Source of the DNA: Labrys okinawensis
Lineage (GTDB): Bacteria > Pseudomonadota > Alphaproteobacteria > Rhizobiales > Labraceae
Assembly: GCF_002982075.1 (NCBI RefSeq)
Contig: NZ_PUEJ01000006.1
Span: 62,001 to 126,000 of the forward strand
Direction: 5' to 3'
DNA length: 64,000 bases
Made by a program: the position numbers and the translations under genes. This document shows, piece by piece, positions 1 to 8,381 of the stretch (within the stretch, counting starts at the first letter, position 1; each line of letters starts with the position of its first letter). The notes under the pieces were generated by a model. It saw only the letters and a list, made by a program, of their open reading frames with translations, was not told the DNA's origin and searched no databases.

Positions 1-117
1 CCGCGACACCAGCTTGGAGGCCTGGCCGGAGCTGGTACCGAGCCGCGCCGCCGCATGGGAGAAGCTGCCGGCCTCCAGCACTGCCACGAACATGCGGTCG
101 CATTCGAGCCGTTCCAT
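1..117 (-). CDS. LysR-family transcriptional regulator, N-terminal fragment
   Basis: Only the first 39 codons are inside the window; the gene runs off the left edge. The translation starts MERLECDRMFVAVLEAGSFS and continues into an AAARLGTSSGQASKLVSR helix-turn-helix, the pattern of the DNA-binding domain of LysR regulators (about residues 3-60 in the family). The ATG at 117 is the first start in frame. It is divergent from nothing obvious; the nearest gene is the transglutaminase-like gene on the same strand upstream of it. Its target cannot be inferred. Family call is from the motif only. Confidence 0.75.
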   Translation of the reverse strand, partial: MERLECDRMFVAVLEAGSFSHAAARLGTSSGQASKLVSR

Positions 118-227
118 GCATTGCTTCCGGTCTGGAGCGAATATAGTCAGAATTTACAGAAACCGCTCGAAGATGGAAGAAATGGCCGTCGAACGCAACA
201 ATTTCAACTGGGAAAGCGCGAGGGTTG

Positions 228-265
228 GTTTGTCATGCCCGGGCTTGTCCCCGGCATGACAAAGG
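228..265. repeat. Palindromic intergenic element
   Basis: TTTGTCATGCCCGGG is followed by CTTGTC and then CCCCGGCATGACAAAG, forming a strong hairpin just downstream of the minus-strand transglutaminase-like gene. It may end that transcript. Related GGGCTTGACCCGG-type elements occur near 43175 and 56727, so it belongs to a dispersed repeat class. Confidence 0.6.
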
Positions 266-295
266 TCGAGCTGTTTCAGGTTGGGGGTGAGGGAT

Positions 296-1177
296 TCAAG
301 CCCCTTCCACCTCCTCGACATCCACGCCGACCCAGAGCCCGATGAAGGCGGAGGGCGTGCCGATGAAGGAACCCGATATCGGTATGGCCTGGTGCGGCTC
401 CCGCACGGCGGCGATGCGAATCAGCCGGTCGGACGCCACCAGTCCGTTGGTGGGGTCGAACTCGATCCAGCCGATATCGGGCAGATAGACGTCGGCCCAG
501 GCATGGGTTGCTCCCGCTCCCTGCAGCACGGGCGCTCCGGTCTCCGGCGGCGGATCGAACAGATAGCCGGAGACGAAGCGCGCGCCGAAGCCGAGCAGCC
601 GGGCTGCGGCGATGAACAGGGCCGCGAAGTCGCGGCAGGCGCCGCTGCGGTTCGCGAAGGTGAAGGCCGGGTCCTGGGTCGACTGCTCGAAACGCGTGAC
701 ATAGGCAAACTCGCCATGGATCTCCTGGCACAGGCCGGTGAGCAGATCCCGCGCCCCGCCCGGATGGCGCCTGGGGGCACCGGCGATCCAGAGCCTGAGA
801 TCGTCGGGATAGTCGTCGGCCGAGGCGAGCATGGCGGCACCGAGATCGATGGTCTCGTCGGCCGAATAGGTCACGGGAAAGGGTGCCTCCCCGCCGGTCA
901 AATGGGCGGTCGGCACGGCCGAGGCGAAGCGCTCGATCTCGAGCCGGCTCTCGATCGACAATTCGCTGGCCTGCCCGGTGAACACGCCTGTACAGACCTC
1001 GTTGCCGAACACGTCATAGGTCCAGACGAATTCGGCCGGCAGCGAGGTGGAGAGGGTGGCCGAGATCAGCCGCATCTCGTGGCTGTCACGCGGGCGCAGC
1101 ATCATGCGGTGCGGCCCAAAGCTGACCGATTCGGCATAGCGATAGGTCGTGCGATGGCTGACGATCAGGCGTTTCAA
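296..1177 (-). CDS. Transglutaminase-like protein (bacterial N-terminal region plus core domain)
   Basis: The 293-residue protein has the N-terminal beta region typical of bacterial transglutaminase-like proteins (starting MKRLIVSHRTTYRYAESVS) and a cysteine-protease-fold core. The catalytic triad is visible: Cys181 in SGACRDFA, His225 in THAWADVY and Asp241 in EFDPTNG. Such proteins are thought to act as peptidases or amide-bond transferases on proteins or peptides. No signal peptide is seen, so it is probably cytoplasmic. It stands alone here, but two relatives lie at 44904 and 49180 beside an ATP-grasp/alpha-E gene, so the three may serve one system. Substrate is unknown. Confidence 0.85.
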   Translation of the reverse strand: MKRLIVSHRTTYRYAESVSFGPHRMMLRPRDSHEMRLISATLSTSLPAEFVWTYDVFGNEVCTGVFTGQASELSIESRLEIERFASAVPTAHLTGGEAPFPVTYSADETIDLGAAMLASADDYPDDLRLWIAGAPRRHPGGARDLLTGLCQEIHGEFAYVTRFEQSTQDPAFTFANRSGACRDFAALFIAAARLLGFGARFVSGYLFDPPPETGAPVLQGAGATHAWADVYLPDIGWIEFDPTNGLVASDRLIRIAAVREPHQAIPISGSFIGTPSAFIGLWVGVDVEEVEGA

Positions 1178-1332
1178 GGCACGAACTCCCTTCAGGCAGC
1201 AGATTCGTTCCGGTCCGGATGGACGATACGAAAAAATAGGGTAAGACCGAACGAGCCGGCGATTGGGAAACTCTTGCCGGGCGATCGAGTTTCATGATCT
1301 GGCGAATTCGCCGCGAATCATAAAGACACTCG

Positions 1333-1353
1333 AGCCAATCCGTTGGATTGGCT
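1333..1353 (+). promoter_or_regulatory. Perfect inverted repeat just upstream of the SPT-like gene ribosome-binding site
   Basis: AGCCAATCC, a 3-base GTT loop and GGATTGGCT form a perfect 9-bp inverted repeat. It ends 8 bases before the AAGGAG Shine-Dalgarno of the gene starting at 1372. It could be an operator or a leader hairpin that controls translation. No regulator is assigned. Confidence 0.55.
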
Positions 1354-1371
1354 TGGAAACAAGGAGTGACG

Positions 1372-2586
1372 ATGGCAGGGCCGCCGGGCATCAGGGCACG
1401 ATCGCAGGGTTTCGCCGATATTTTCGACCGCTCCACCGGGGGCGCCCTTACACCGCTCAACGTGGTGATCGAGCGCGTGCTGAGCCCGGTTCGGGCGATG
1501 ATCGAGGGGCGCGAGACCCTGATGTTCGGTACCAACTCCTATCTCGGCCTCAATTTCGATCCCGCCTGCATCGAGGCCGCCGGCGCCGCGCTGGCGAGCT
1601 TCGGCACCGGCTCCACCGCCTCGCGCGTCGCCAGCGGCAATCAGGCCCTGCATGTCGAGCTCGAAAAGGCCATCGCCGAGCTCTATGGCCGGCGCGACGC
1701 CGTGGTGTTCTCCACCGGCTTCATGGCCAATCTCGGCGCGATCGGCGGGCTGGTGCGCGAGGGCGACGCCGCGGTGCTCGATGCCCACTGCCATGCCTCG
1801 ATCTTCGATGCCTGCAGGCTCTCGGGCGCGAAGATCCTCACCTTCAAGCACAATGACGCTGCCGATCTCGCCCGGGTCATCGCGGAAAGCGGCATCGCGG
1901 CCAGCCGCACGCTCGTCATCGTCGAGGGCCTCTACAGCGTGCTCGGGGATGTCGCCAGCCTTGAGGCGATCAGCACCGTGACCTCGCAAACCGGCGCCGT
2001 GCTGCTGGTCGACGAGGCCCATTCGCTCGGGCTCTACGGCGCCAGAGGGCGCGGCGTCGCCGAAGCCCAGGGCGTGGAGGACAGGGTCGACGTGATCGTC
2101 GGCACCTTCTCCAAGAGCGTCGGCGTGGTCGGCGGCTATTGCGTCACCAGCGATCCGGCCTTCCGGGCCCTGCGTTTTGCCGCACGCAGCTATCTCTATA
2201 CCGCTTCCCTGCCGCCGCCGGTGGTGGCCGCCGCCCGGCAGGCGCTGTCGATCATCGCGGGCGACAGCGAGCGCCGCGCCGCCGTGTCCGCCCATGCCGA
2301 GACGCTGCATCGCGGCCTGACCGGCCTCGGCCTGCCGCCTTTGGCCCCGCCCGGCCCGGTCGGCGCCGTGCGCATGCCGGGCATCAAGGCCGGGCTGGAT
2401 ACCTGGACCGCCCTGCTCCGCGCCGGGCTCTACGTCAACATGCTGATCCCGCCGGCCACGCCCAATGGCGAGGTGGTGCTGCGCTATTCGGTCTCCGCCG
2501 CCCACGGCGCCGCCGATATCGAGGCCGCCCTCGACATCATCGCCGCGGCCGGCCGCCAGACCGGCGTGCTCAGGCCGGCGGCTTAG
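1372..2586 (+). CDS. PLP-dependent alpha-oxoamine synthase, serine palmitoyltransferase-like
   Basis: This 404-residue fold-type I PLP enzyme would condense an acyl thioester with an amino acid, releasing CO2. Family marks: TNSYLGL near 54, GTGSTASR near 78, the cofactor-stacking His141 in DAHCHAS, Asp214-His217 in VDEAHSLG, and the PLP lysine Lys248 in GTFSKSVG. AAGGAG lies 5 bases before the ATG at 1372; an upstream TTG at 1348 is less likely. The family includes serine palmitoyltransferase, KBL, BioF, HemA and CqsA. The neighbouring ACP, ketosynthase, ceramide-glucosyltransferase-like and hydroxylase genes favour a sphingoid-base synthase, but the sequence alone does not fix the amino acid or acyl donor. 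Confidence 0.82.
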   Translation: MAGPPGIRARSQGFADIFDRSTGGALTPLNVVIERVLSPVRAMIEGRETLMFGTNSYLGLNFDPACIEAAGAALASFGTGSTASRVASGNQALHVELEKAIAELYGRRDAVVFSTGFMANLGAIGGLVREGDAAVLDAHCHASIFDACRLSGAKILTFKHNDAADLARVIAESGIAASRTLVIVEGLYSVLGDVASLEAISTVTSQTGAVLLVDEAHSLGLYGARGRGVAEAQGVEDRVDVIVGTFSKSVGVVGGYCVTSDPAFRALRFAARSYLYTASLPPPVVAAARQALSIIAGDSERRAAVSAHAETLHRGLTGLGLPPLAPPGPVGAVRMPGIKAGLDTWTALLRAGLYVNMLIPPATPNGEVVLRYSVSAAHGAADIEAALDIIAAAGRQTGVLRPAA

Positions 2587-2620
2587 CGCTTACGGCCCCA
2601 TTCATTCCCGAGCCGCCCTG

Positions 2621-3853
2621 ATGAACCAGCCTAACCGATCGGCCGTCCCGGACGAGCCGGCCTCTCCCTCCTCGACCAGTCGCAAGCTCCCCGCCGGCAT
2701 CTGGGCGCTCGGCTTCGTCTCCATGCTGATGGACGTCTCCTCGGAGATGATCCATGCGCTGCTGCCGGTCTATATGGTCGCCGTGCTCGGCACCTCCACC
2801 TTGGCCGTCGGCATCATCGAGGGCATTGCCGAGGCGACGGCCTCGATCACCAAGGTGTTTTCGGGTGCGCTCAGTGACTGGCTCGGCAAGCGCAAGCTCC
2901 TGGCGGCGATCGGCTACGGCCTCGCCGCCTGCACCAAGCCGATATTCCCGCTCGCCGCCTCGCTCGACTGGCTCGTAGCCGCCCGTTTCATCGACAGGCT
3001 CGGCAAGGGCATCCGCGGGGCGCCGCGCGATGCGCTGGTCGCCGATCTCGCGCCGCCGCATCTGCGCGGGGCGGCCTTCGGCCTCAGGCAATCCCTCGAC
3101 ACCATCGGGGCTTTCGCCGGCCCGCTCATCGCCATCGGCCTGATGTGGCTGACGGCGGACCATTTCCAGGCCGTGTTCTGGATCGCCGTCATCCCGGCCT
3201 TCGCCGCCGTCGCCCTGATCCTGGTCTTCGTCGAGGAACCGCCGCGGCCGCAGGCGCTCCGGCGCGTGCGCATGCCGCTCCGCCGCGACGAGCTCGCCCG
3301 CCTGGGCGCGACCTATTGGTGGGTCGTGGCGGTCGCGGCGGTCTTCACCCTGGCCCGTTTTTCCGAAGCCTTCCTGATCCTGAAGGCCCAGTCGATCGGC
3401 CTGCCCCTCGCCCTGGTCCCCGTCGTGCTGGTGGTGATGAGCCTGACCTATTCGCTCTCGGCCTATCCCGTCGGCATCCTGGCCGACCGCATGGACCGCG
3501 TCCTCCTGCTCATCCTCGGCCTCGTCCTGCTGATCGTCGCCGATATCGTGCTCGCCCTCGCCCCCGGTATCATCGGTGTCGGCATCGGCGTGGCGCTGTG
3601 GGGCCTGCATATGGGCTTCACCCAGGGGCTGCTCGCCGCCCTGATCGCCACGGCGGCCCCGGCCGAGCTGCGCGGGACGGCCTTCGGCGTCTACAATCTC
3701 GTCACCGGCCTCGCCTTGCTGGCGGCCAGCGTGCTGGCGGGCCTGCTCTGGGACATGACCGGGCCGGGCGGCACCTTCTTCGCCGGCGCCGGCTTCGCCG
3801 CCCTCGCCATGGCCGGCCTGTTCGGGATCCGGGCGCGGCTCAGAGCGCCCTGA
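2621..3853 (+). CDS. Major facilitator superfamily transporter
   Basis: The 410-residue protein is very hydrophobic, with about 12 membrane segments. The loop motif DWLGKRK after helix 2 and the stretch RLGKGIRGAPRDALVADL after helix 4 are typical of MFS carriers. The ATG at 2621 lies 34 bases after the SPT-like stop, so the two are probably co-transcribed. Its product converges on the minus-strand glycosyltransferase gene with a 9-base gap. The placement suggests movement of a lipid, a precursor or a sugar, but the substrate cannot be told from sequence. Confidence 0.85.
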   Translation: MNQPNRSAVPDEPASPSSTSRKLPAGIWALGFVSMLMDVSSEMIHALLPVYMVAVLGTSTLAVGIIEGIAEATASITKVFSGALSDWLGKRKLLAAIGYGLAACTKPIFPLAASLDWLVAARFIDRLGKGIRGAPRDALVADLAPPHLRGAAFGLRQSLDTIGAFAGPLIAIGLMWLTADHFQAVFWIAVIPAFAAVALILVFVEEPPRPQALRRVRMPLRRDELARLGATYWWVVAVAAVFTLARFSEAFLILKAQSIGLPLALVPVVLVVMSLTYSLSAYPVGILADRMDRVLLLILGLVLLIVADIVLALAPGIIGVGIGVALWGLHMGFTQGLLAALIATAAPAELRGTAFGVYNLVTGLALLAASVLAGLLWDMTGPGGTFFAGAGFAALAMAGLFGIRARLRAP

Positions 3854-3862
3854 GGCACGAAC

Positions 3863-5194
3863 TCAAACCACCTTCGGCGCCGGGGTGGACTTGGGGGTGC
3901 GCACGAACTCGCTGCGCTTCCTGAAGATCACTTCGCGCTGGGCCGGCCCTATCGCCGCACCGATCCGGAAGAGATCGCGGGAAACCTGCACGAATTCGCG
4001 CACGAAGTCGGAAAGACGGGTTTGCCCGGGCCGCAGCGACAGATTGCCGGCCCTGAGAAACACGAAGAGGGCGATATAGCCGATCAGGAGCTGGCCGACG
4101 AGGATGCCGGCCAGTTCCCAGCGCAGCGGCGCTCCGAGCACGATCGCGCCGATGCCGGCCGGCAAGGCCACGGCCCAGGCCAGGCCCGACCACCACACCC
4201 CCAGGTGCATCGCCGCCTTCAGGCGATCGGCGAGCGAGAGCGAACCGTCGGCGAGGATCGGGCAGAGCAGGCGCAGCATCACCTCGCCGAAGCCCTTGGT
4301 CCAGCGCTGCTGTTGAACCATCCAGGCCTTCATCGTCTCCGGGAGCTCGCCGGGCACCGGCACGCTCATCAGGAAGGAGCCGCGCCGGCCGATGCGCCAG
4401 GCCCGGTAGGACAAATCGAGATCCTCGGCGAGCGTGCCGCCGCGCCAGCCGCCCGCCGCCTCGATGGCCTCGCGGCGCCAGACGCCGCAGGTGCCGTTGA
4501 ACGGCAGGGGATGGCCGGCCCAGCAGCGCGTGCCCTGTTCGATGGCGAGATGCGCGTCGAGCAGCACCGCCTGGGTGCGCGTCAGCGGATTGGCGTCCCG
4601 GTTCATGTAATCGAAACGGGCCTGGATGAAGGCAAGCTGCGGATCCGCCAGCAGGCAGGTCATGGTCTTCTTGAGGAAGTCGGGATCGGGGACGTAATCG
4701 ACGTCGAGAATGGCGAAAAAGCCGTGCGGCGTCAGCGTCATGGCATTGGCGAGCGCGCCGGCCTTGTACTCGCTGCGATCCTTGCGATGGATCAGCACCA
4801 CGTCGAAGCCCTGTGCCCGGCGCCGCGCCACCTCCTCATTGGCGAAGATGGTGGAACCGTCGGTGGAATCGTCGAGGATCTGGATATGCAGGCGCTCGCG
4901 CGGCCAGTCGAGGGCGGTGGCGGCATCGAGCGCACGGGCCACCATGGCGCCTTCGTTATAGGTGGGGATCTGCACCACCACATCCGGCAATTCGGCTTCG
5001 GTGGGCAGGCCATGCGCCAGCAGTCGGCGCTCGGCCTCCATGCCGGCCTTGCGCAGGCGCCAATGCTTGAAGACGAGATAGAAGGTCGCCAGGGTCGAGC
5101 CGAAGGTGACCGTCCAGCCGAACAACGATATCACGGCCAATATCACCGCCAGCCAGCCGGCGATCGCCCAGAAACTCTCCCACAAACCCGTCAA
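3863..5194 (-). CDS. Family 2 glycosyltransferase, membrane-bound, processive-type
   Basis: A 443-residue inner-membrane enzyme. It has an N-terminal membrane helix (about 5-45), a GT2 catalytic domain and C-terminal membrane helices. The active-site motifs are complete: ILDDS near 106, DVD at 164-166, AEDLDLSYR, and QQQRW (QxxRW), as in cellulose-synthase-like and mannosyltransferase enzymes. It is the last gene of the minus-strand run from 12070. It shares motif order and a near-identical C-terminal EFVRTPK tail with the neighbouring GT2 enzyme, so the pair arose by duplication or work alike. It likely adds a sugar to the lipid made by this locus; sugar donor unknown. Confidence 0.87.
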   Translation of the reverse strand: MTGLWESFWAIAGWLAVILAVISLFGWTVTFGSTLATFYLVFKHWRLRKAGMEAERRLLAHGLPTEAELPDVVVQIPTYNEGAMVARALDAATALDWPRERLHIQILDDSTDGSTIFANEEVARRRAQGFDVVLIHRKDRSEYKAGALANAMTLTPHGFFAILDVDYVPDPDFLKKTMTCLLADPQLAFIQARFDYMNRDANPLTRTQAVLLDAHLAIEQGTRCWAGHPLPFNGTCGVWRREAIEAAGGWRGGTLAEDLDLSYRAWRIGRRGSFLMSVPVPGELPETMKAWMVQQQRWTKGFGEVMLRLLCPILADGSLSLADRLKAAMHLGVWWSGLAWAVALPAGIGAIVLGAPLRWELAGILVGQLLIGYIALFVFLRAGNLSLRPGQTRLSDFVREFVQVSRDLFRIGAAIGPAQREVIFRKRSEFVRTPKSTPAPKVV

Positions 5195-5230
5195 ACTCCG
5201 TCTCTCAGCCCCACACTCGCTTACAGCCTG

Positions 5231-6463
5231 TCATCGGTCACCACGCTTGGGCGTGCGCACGAAATCGTGTCGGCCCGCAAAGGGAGCGGCGATCACACCC
5301 ACCGAATTGGCCAAAGCCAAAAAGATGAGCAGGACCGGAATTGCGATCAGGGTTGCCCCGTAGCGGAAGATACCACCCCGGCGCAAGCGCAGAAATGGCG
5401 GCAGGGTGATGAGGATGGCGGAAGTCGCGGCATAAAGGGCGGCGGCCGCCGCCAGAAGGGCATGCCCGCTGCCGAAGCCGCGCAGCAGGCCGTCGAGCAC
5501 GAAGGCGCCGGCCGCCAGCACGAGGCAGGGCAGGCCGAGCTGCAGGCCGAGCAGCAGGCTGGTGCCGAACTTGGCGCCCAGGGTCCACTTGGAGCCCCAG
5601 ACGAGCGGCAGCCCCTTGCGCGCGACCTGGACGAAGCCGGTCGACCAGCGCGCCTGCTGCACGCGCCAGCTGGCAAGGTCGGCCGGCGCTTCGCAACTCA
5701 GTGGCGCCTCCAGCACGAGCTGGCCGTGCCAGCCGGCGGCATAGGTTCGCAAGGTCAGGTCGAGATCCTCGGCCAGCGTATCGGCGGACCAGCCGCCGGC
5801 CGCCTCGATGGCGGCACGGCGCCAGACCGCGCCGGTGCCGTTGAACTGGAACATGTCGCCGCCGGCCTGCCGGCCGGCCTGCTCGGCGAGGAAATGCGTG
5901 TCGACCGAGAATTGCTGGCCCGAGGTCATCCAGTTCTGGTCGCGGTTGCCGAATTCGAAGCGGAACTGCACGAAGGCGGCCCGCCGATCGGCGGCCAACA
6001 CCGCGGCTGCCTGCCGCAGCCAATCGGAAGGCGCCCTGAAATCGGCATCGAGGATGGCGATCAGCGGGGCATCGCAGCGCCTCATGCCTTCGGCGAGGGC
6101 GCCGGCCTTGAAGCCGTCCCGGCTCGGACGCCTGACCTGCTGCACCGCCGGGCCGCCGGGCGGCAGCCGGGCGATGGCGGCGGCGGCAAGGGCAGCTGTC
6201 TCGTCGGTGGAATCGTCGAGAAGCTGGATGGTCAGCCGGTCGGCCGGCCAGTCGAGAGCCAGGGCCGAAGCCAGCGCGCCCTCGACGGAGCCGGCCTCGT
6301 TGTAGAGGGGGATCTGCAGGAGGATAGGCACGGGCTCGGCGTGCTGCCGCATCGGGGGCGTCCGGTAGCGGCGGGCGCGCCAGGCAAGGCGCAGATGCTG
6401 GCCGAGCAGGACGACAAGGAAAAGGCCGGCGACAAGGCCGATCGCATCGATGACGAGCAGCAT
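5231..6463 (-). CDS. Family 2 glycosyltransferase, membrane-bound (paralogue of the next gene)
   Basis: A 410-residue GT2 enzyme with an N-terminal membrane helix (3-25) and a C-terminal membrane region. Visible motifs: LLDDSTDET near 81, DADF at 139-142, AEDLDLT and QQARW. The ATG at 6463 overlaps the stop of the GT21-like gene by one base, showing translational coupling; a longer reading frame starting at 6622 would lie inside that gene and is not preferred. It ends HDFVRTPKRG, the same tail as the gene at 3863. A role in extending the sugar head group of a glycolipid is inferred from context. Confidence 0.87.
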   Translation of the reverse strand: MLLVIDAIGLVAGLFLVVLLGQHLRLAWRARRYRTPPMRQHAEPVPILLQIPLYNEAGSVEGALASALALDWPADRLTIQLLDDSTDETAALAAAAIARLPPGGPAVQQVRRPSRDGFKAGALAEGMRRCDAPLIAILDADFRAPSDWLRQAAAVLAADRRAAFVQFRFEFGNRDQNWMTSGQQFSVDTHFLAEQAGRQAGGDMFQFNGTGAVWRRAAIEAAGGWSADTLAEDLDLTLRTYAAGWHGQLVLEAPLSCEAPADLASWRVQQARWSTGFVQVARKGLPLVWGSKWTLGAKFGTSLLLGLQLGLPCLVLAAGAFVLDGLLRGFGSGHALLAAAAALYAATSAILITLPPFLRLRRGGIFRYGATLIAIPVLLIFLALANSVGVIAAPFAGRHDFVRTPKRGDR

Positions 6464-7587
6464 CAGCCCCGCCCCGCGAGCGCGATCGTGGCCGTGCCCC
6501 AGGAAAGGCGCCGCGCCAGCAAGGCGTTCAGCCACAGCGCCGGCATCATCGCCTCCCTGGCGAGCACGGCGAGCGGCATGGCCGGGGAAAGCGGCCAGCC
6601 CTTGCGCCAGGCGAGCCAGCATTCGGCCGCGGGCCAGATCAGCAGCGTGAGCAGGAGGAGCGGCATACCGGGCAGACCGAGGAAGGCGGCACCGGCAAGC
6701 GCCGCGAGGCAGGCGGCAGGCAGGCCGGTCAGGGGCTCGGCGGCAAAGGCCAGAGGCTCTTCGAGCCGCCGGCAGATCGCCCAGCGCAGATGCCGCCGCC
6801 AGATCTCGGCGGGCCGGCGGGCGCCGAGGTCCTGGTCGACGGTCGCGCCGGCGAAGACCGGGCGCAGGCCCCTGTTCCTCAGGAGCTTTGCCAAGGCGTG
6901 GTCGTCGGCAACGGCGTCGAGGATCGCCCGCAGGCCGCCGGCGGCCGCGAGATCGCCGCGCCGCAGCAGCATGGCCGCGCCGATGCCGGCCCCACCCCCG
7001 AGCGCGGAGAGCGCCAGCAGCAGCCGCCCGCCATAGGTGTTGACAAGGCTGGCCTCCAGCATGGCCGCAAAATTGCCGGGAGCCCGCGCCACCGGCACGG
7101 CACAGACCAGCCCGACGCCCGGCACCAGGCTCGCCATCATCGCGGTCGGAGCGCCGGGCGGCAGAATGGTGGCGGCATCCTTGATCAGCAGGAGGTCATG
7201 GGCCGCCGCCTCGACCGGCTCGATCAGATTGGCGATCTTCGGATTGGCGCCGGGAATGGGCGTGGTGAAGAGCAGCGAGGCGCGCAACCGCTCCATACCC
7301 TCCCCTGGAGAGGGAGGATAGGAGGCCGCCCCGCATCCTGCTTCACGGCTCACCGAGAAAAGGATCTCAAGGCCAGGGTGATCCAGATCACCGAGCCGGC
7401 GGTTCGCCTCATTCTGTGCTTCATCGGCGCGCCGGAGCGGCACCAGCACGGAAAAGAGCTCTTGCGTCCGGGAACCGGCACGGCCGGCGGCAAGCGCCGG
7501 CTGGATCGAGGCCAGCAGGGCCGAGCCGAGGAGCAGGAGGATGAGGCCAGCCCACCACAGGGCGGCCAGGCCCGTGAGCAAGGTCAT
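6463..7587 (-). CDS. Ceramide-glucosyltransferase-like (GT21/HpnI-type) glycosyltransferase
   Basis: This 374-residue protein has an N-terminal membrane helix, a GT2/GT21-type domain and C-terminal membrane helices. GANPKIANL, the DDHALAKLL acid motif and RRHLRW (the (Q/R)xxRW signature) match ceramide glucosyltransferases and the hopanoid enzyme HpnI. The stretch that should hold the first aspartate motif (around residue 85-105) reads REAGCGAASYPPSPGEG; its DNA (7290-7335) is a palindrome like the genome's intergenic repeats, so a repeat may have inserted there and activity is in doubt. Its start overlaps the SDR stop (ATGA). A ceramide-like acceptor fits the locus. Confidence 0.78.
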   Translation of the reverse strand: MTLLTGLAALWWAGLILLLLGSALLASIQPALAAGRAGSRTQELFSVLVPLRRADEAQNEANRRLGDLDHPGLEILFSVSREAGCGAASYPPSPGEGMERLRASLLFTTPIPGANPKIANLIEPVEAAAHDLLLIKDAATILPPGAPTAMMASLVPGVGLVCAVPVARAPGNFAAMLEASLVNTYGGRLLLALSALGGGAGIGAAMLLRRGDLAAAGGLRAILDAVADDHALAKLLRNRGLRPVFAGATVDQDLGARRPAEIWRRHLRWAICRRLEEPLAFAAEPLTGLPAACLAALAGAAFLGLPGMPLLLLTLLIWPAAECWLAWRKGWPLSPAMPLAVLAREAMMPALWLNALLARRLSWGTATIALAGRG

Positions 7588-8381
7588 GGCCCGCCCACCT
7601 CCTTTTCGTGCGTCAGCGGCACATCGACACCGGGGCGATCGAGCAGCCAGTCGCCGAAACGGGCGGGCATCAAAGTGAGCAGGCGCATCCCGGCATAGAG
7701 GATGAAGGGGAAGGCGATCACCGGCTTGCCGCGGTCGAGCCCGCGACGGATGATGCCGGCGGCCCTCGCGGCGCTGATCTTCAGGGGTTGCGGTGCGACC
7801 AGATCCCGGTTGAGCGGTGTGGTGACGAAGCCGGGCGCGACCAGGCTGACCGCGATGCCTTCCCGCCTCAGCGCCGGCCGGATACCTTCGGCATAGGCAT
7901 GAACCGCAGCCTTGGCCATGGAATAGGCCGGCGAGGAGGGAAAGCCGCGCAGGCCGGCGAGCGAGCCGACCAGGGCGACATGGCCGCGGCGACGGGGACG
8001 CATGGCCTCGAGAGCCGGCTCGATGGTGTTGACGGCCCCCATCAGGTCGACGGCGAGCACGGCGCGCATCGCCTCGCCGGGATCGAGCGGCCGAAGAGCA
8101 CTGGTGCCCGAGACGATGCCGGCGCAGGCGATGGCCAGGTCGATCGGCGTCTCGCCGTCCCGGGCCACGATCCAGCCGGCAAGCGCCTGGCGATCGCGGA
8201 CATCGATCCGGCCGGCGACGACCGTGGCGCCACGGGCCCGGCAGAGCTCGGCAATGTCCGCCAGCCGCGCCTCATCCCGGCCGACGAGAAGAAGACAATG
8301 TTCGCGCGCGGCATATTCGAGGGCGAGGGCCCTGCCGATGCCGCTGCTGGCTCCGGTGATCAGCACGGTCCGGCGGCTCAC
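7584..8381 (-). CDS. Short-chain dehydrogenase/reductase, ketosphinganine-reductase-like candidate
   Basis: A 265-residue Rossmann-fold SDR. TGASSGIG (9-16) binds NAD(P); the catalytic set is Ser140, Tyr153 and Lys157 (YSMAK). The hydrophobic C-terminal stretch FPFILYAGMRLLTLMP resembles membrane-associated SDRs such as 3-ketodihydrosphingosine reductase. It starts with GTG at 8381, overlapping the upstream MaoC-like stop (GTGA), and its stop overlaps the next gene start. It could reduce the keto group left by the SPT-like enzyme or the beta-keto group made by the ketosynthase; the sequence does not decide between these. Confidence 0.82.
   Translation of the reverse strand: MSRRTVLITGASSGIGRALALEYAAREHCLLLVGRDEARLADIAELCRARGATVVAGRIDVRDRQALAGWIVARDGETPIDLAIACAGIVSGTSALRPLDPGEAMRAVLAVDLMGAVNTIEPALEAMRPRRRGHVALVGSLAGLRGFPSSPAYSMAKAAVHAYAEGIRPALRREGIAVSLVAPGFVTTPLNRDLVAPQPLKISAARAAGIIRRGLDRGKPVIAFPFILYAGMRLLTLMPARFGDWLLDRPGVDVPLTHEKEVGGP

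Noticed and set aside
1372..2586. CqsA-type autoinducer synthase
   Set aside because: The fold matches, but there is no CqsS-like sensor and the neighbours are lipid and glycosyltransferase genes, so a sphingoid-base role is preferred. It is not excluded by sequence alone.
2139..2621. Arg/Pro-rich plus-strand frames inside the SPT-like and similar genes
   Set aside because: They are out-of-frame readings of GC-rich coding DNA with no motif or ribosome-binding site.
4022..7036. A 1004-codon open frame on the plus strand
   Set aside because: It lies opposite two glycosyltransferase genes and most of the GT21-like gene, all of which have full catalytic motifs. Its Gly/Arg/Gln-rich translation is the usual antisense shadow in GC-rich DNA.
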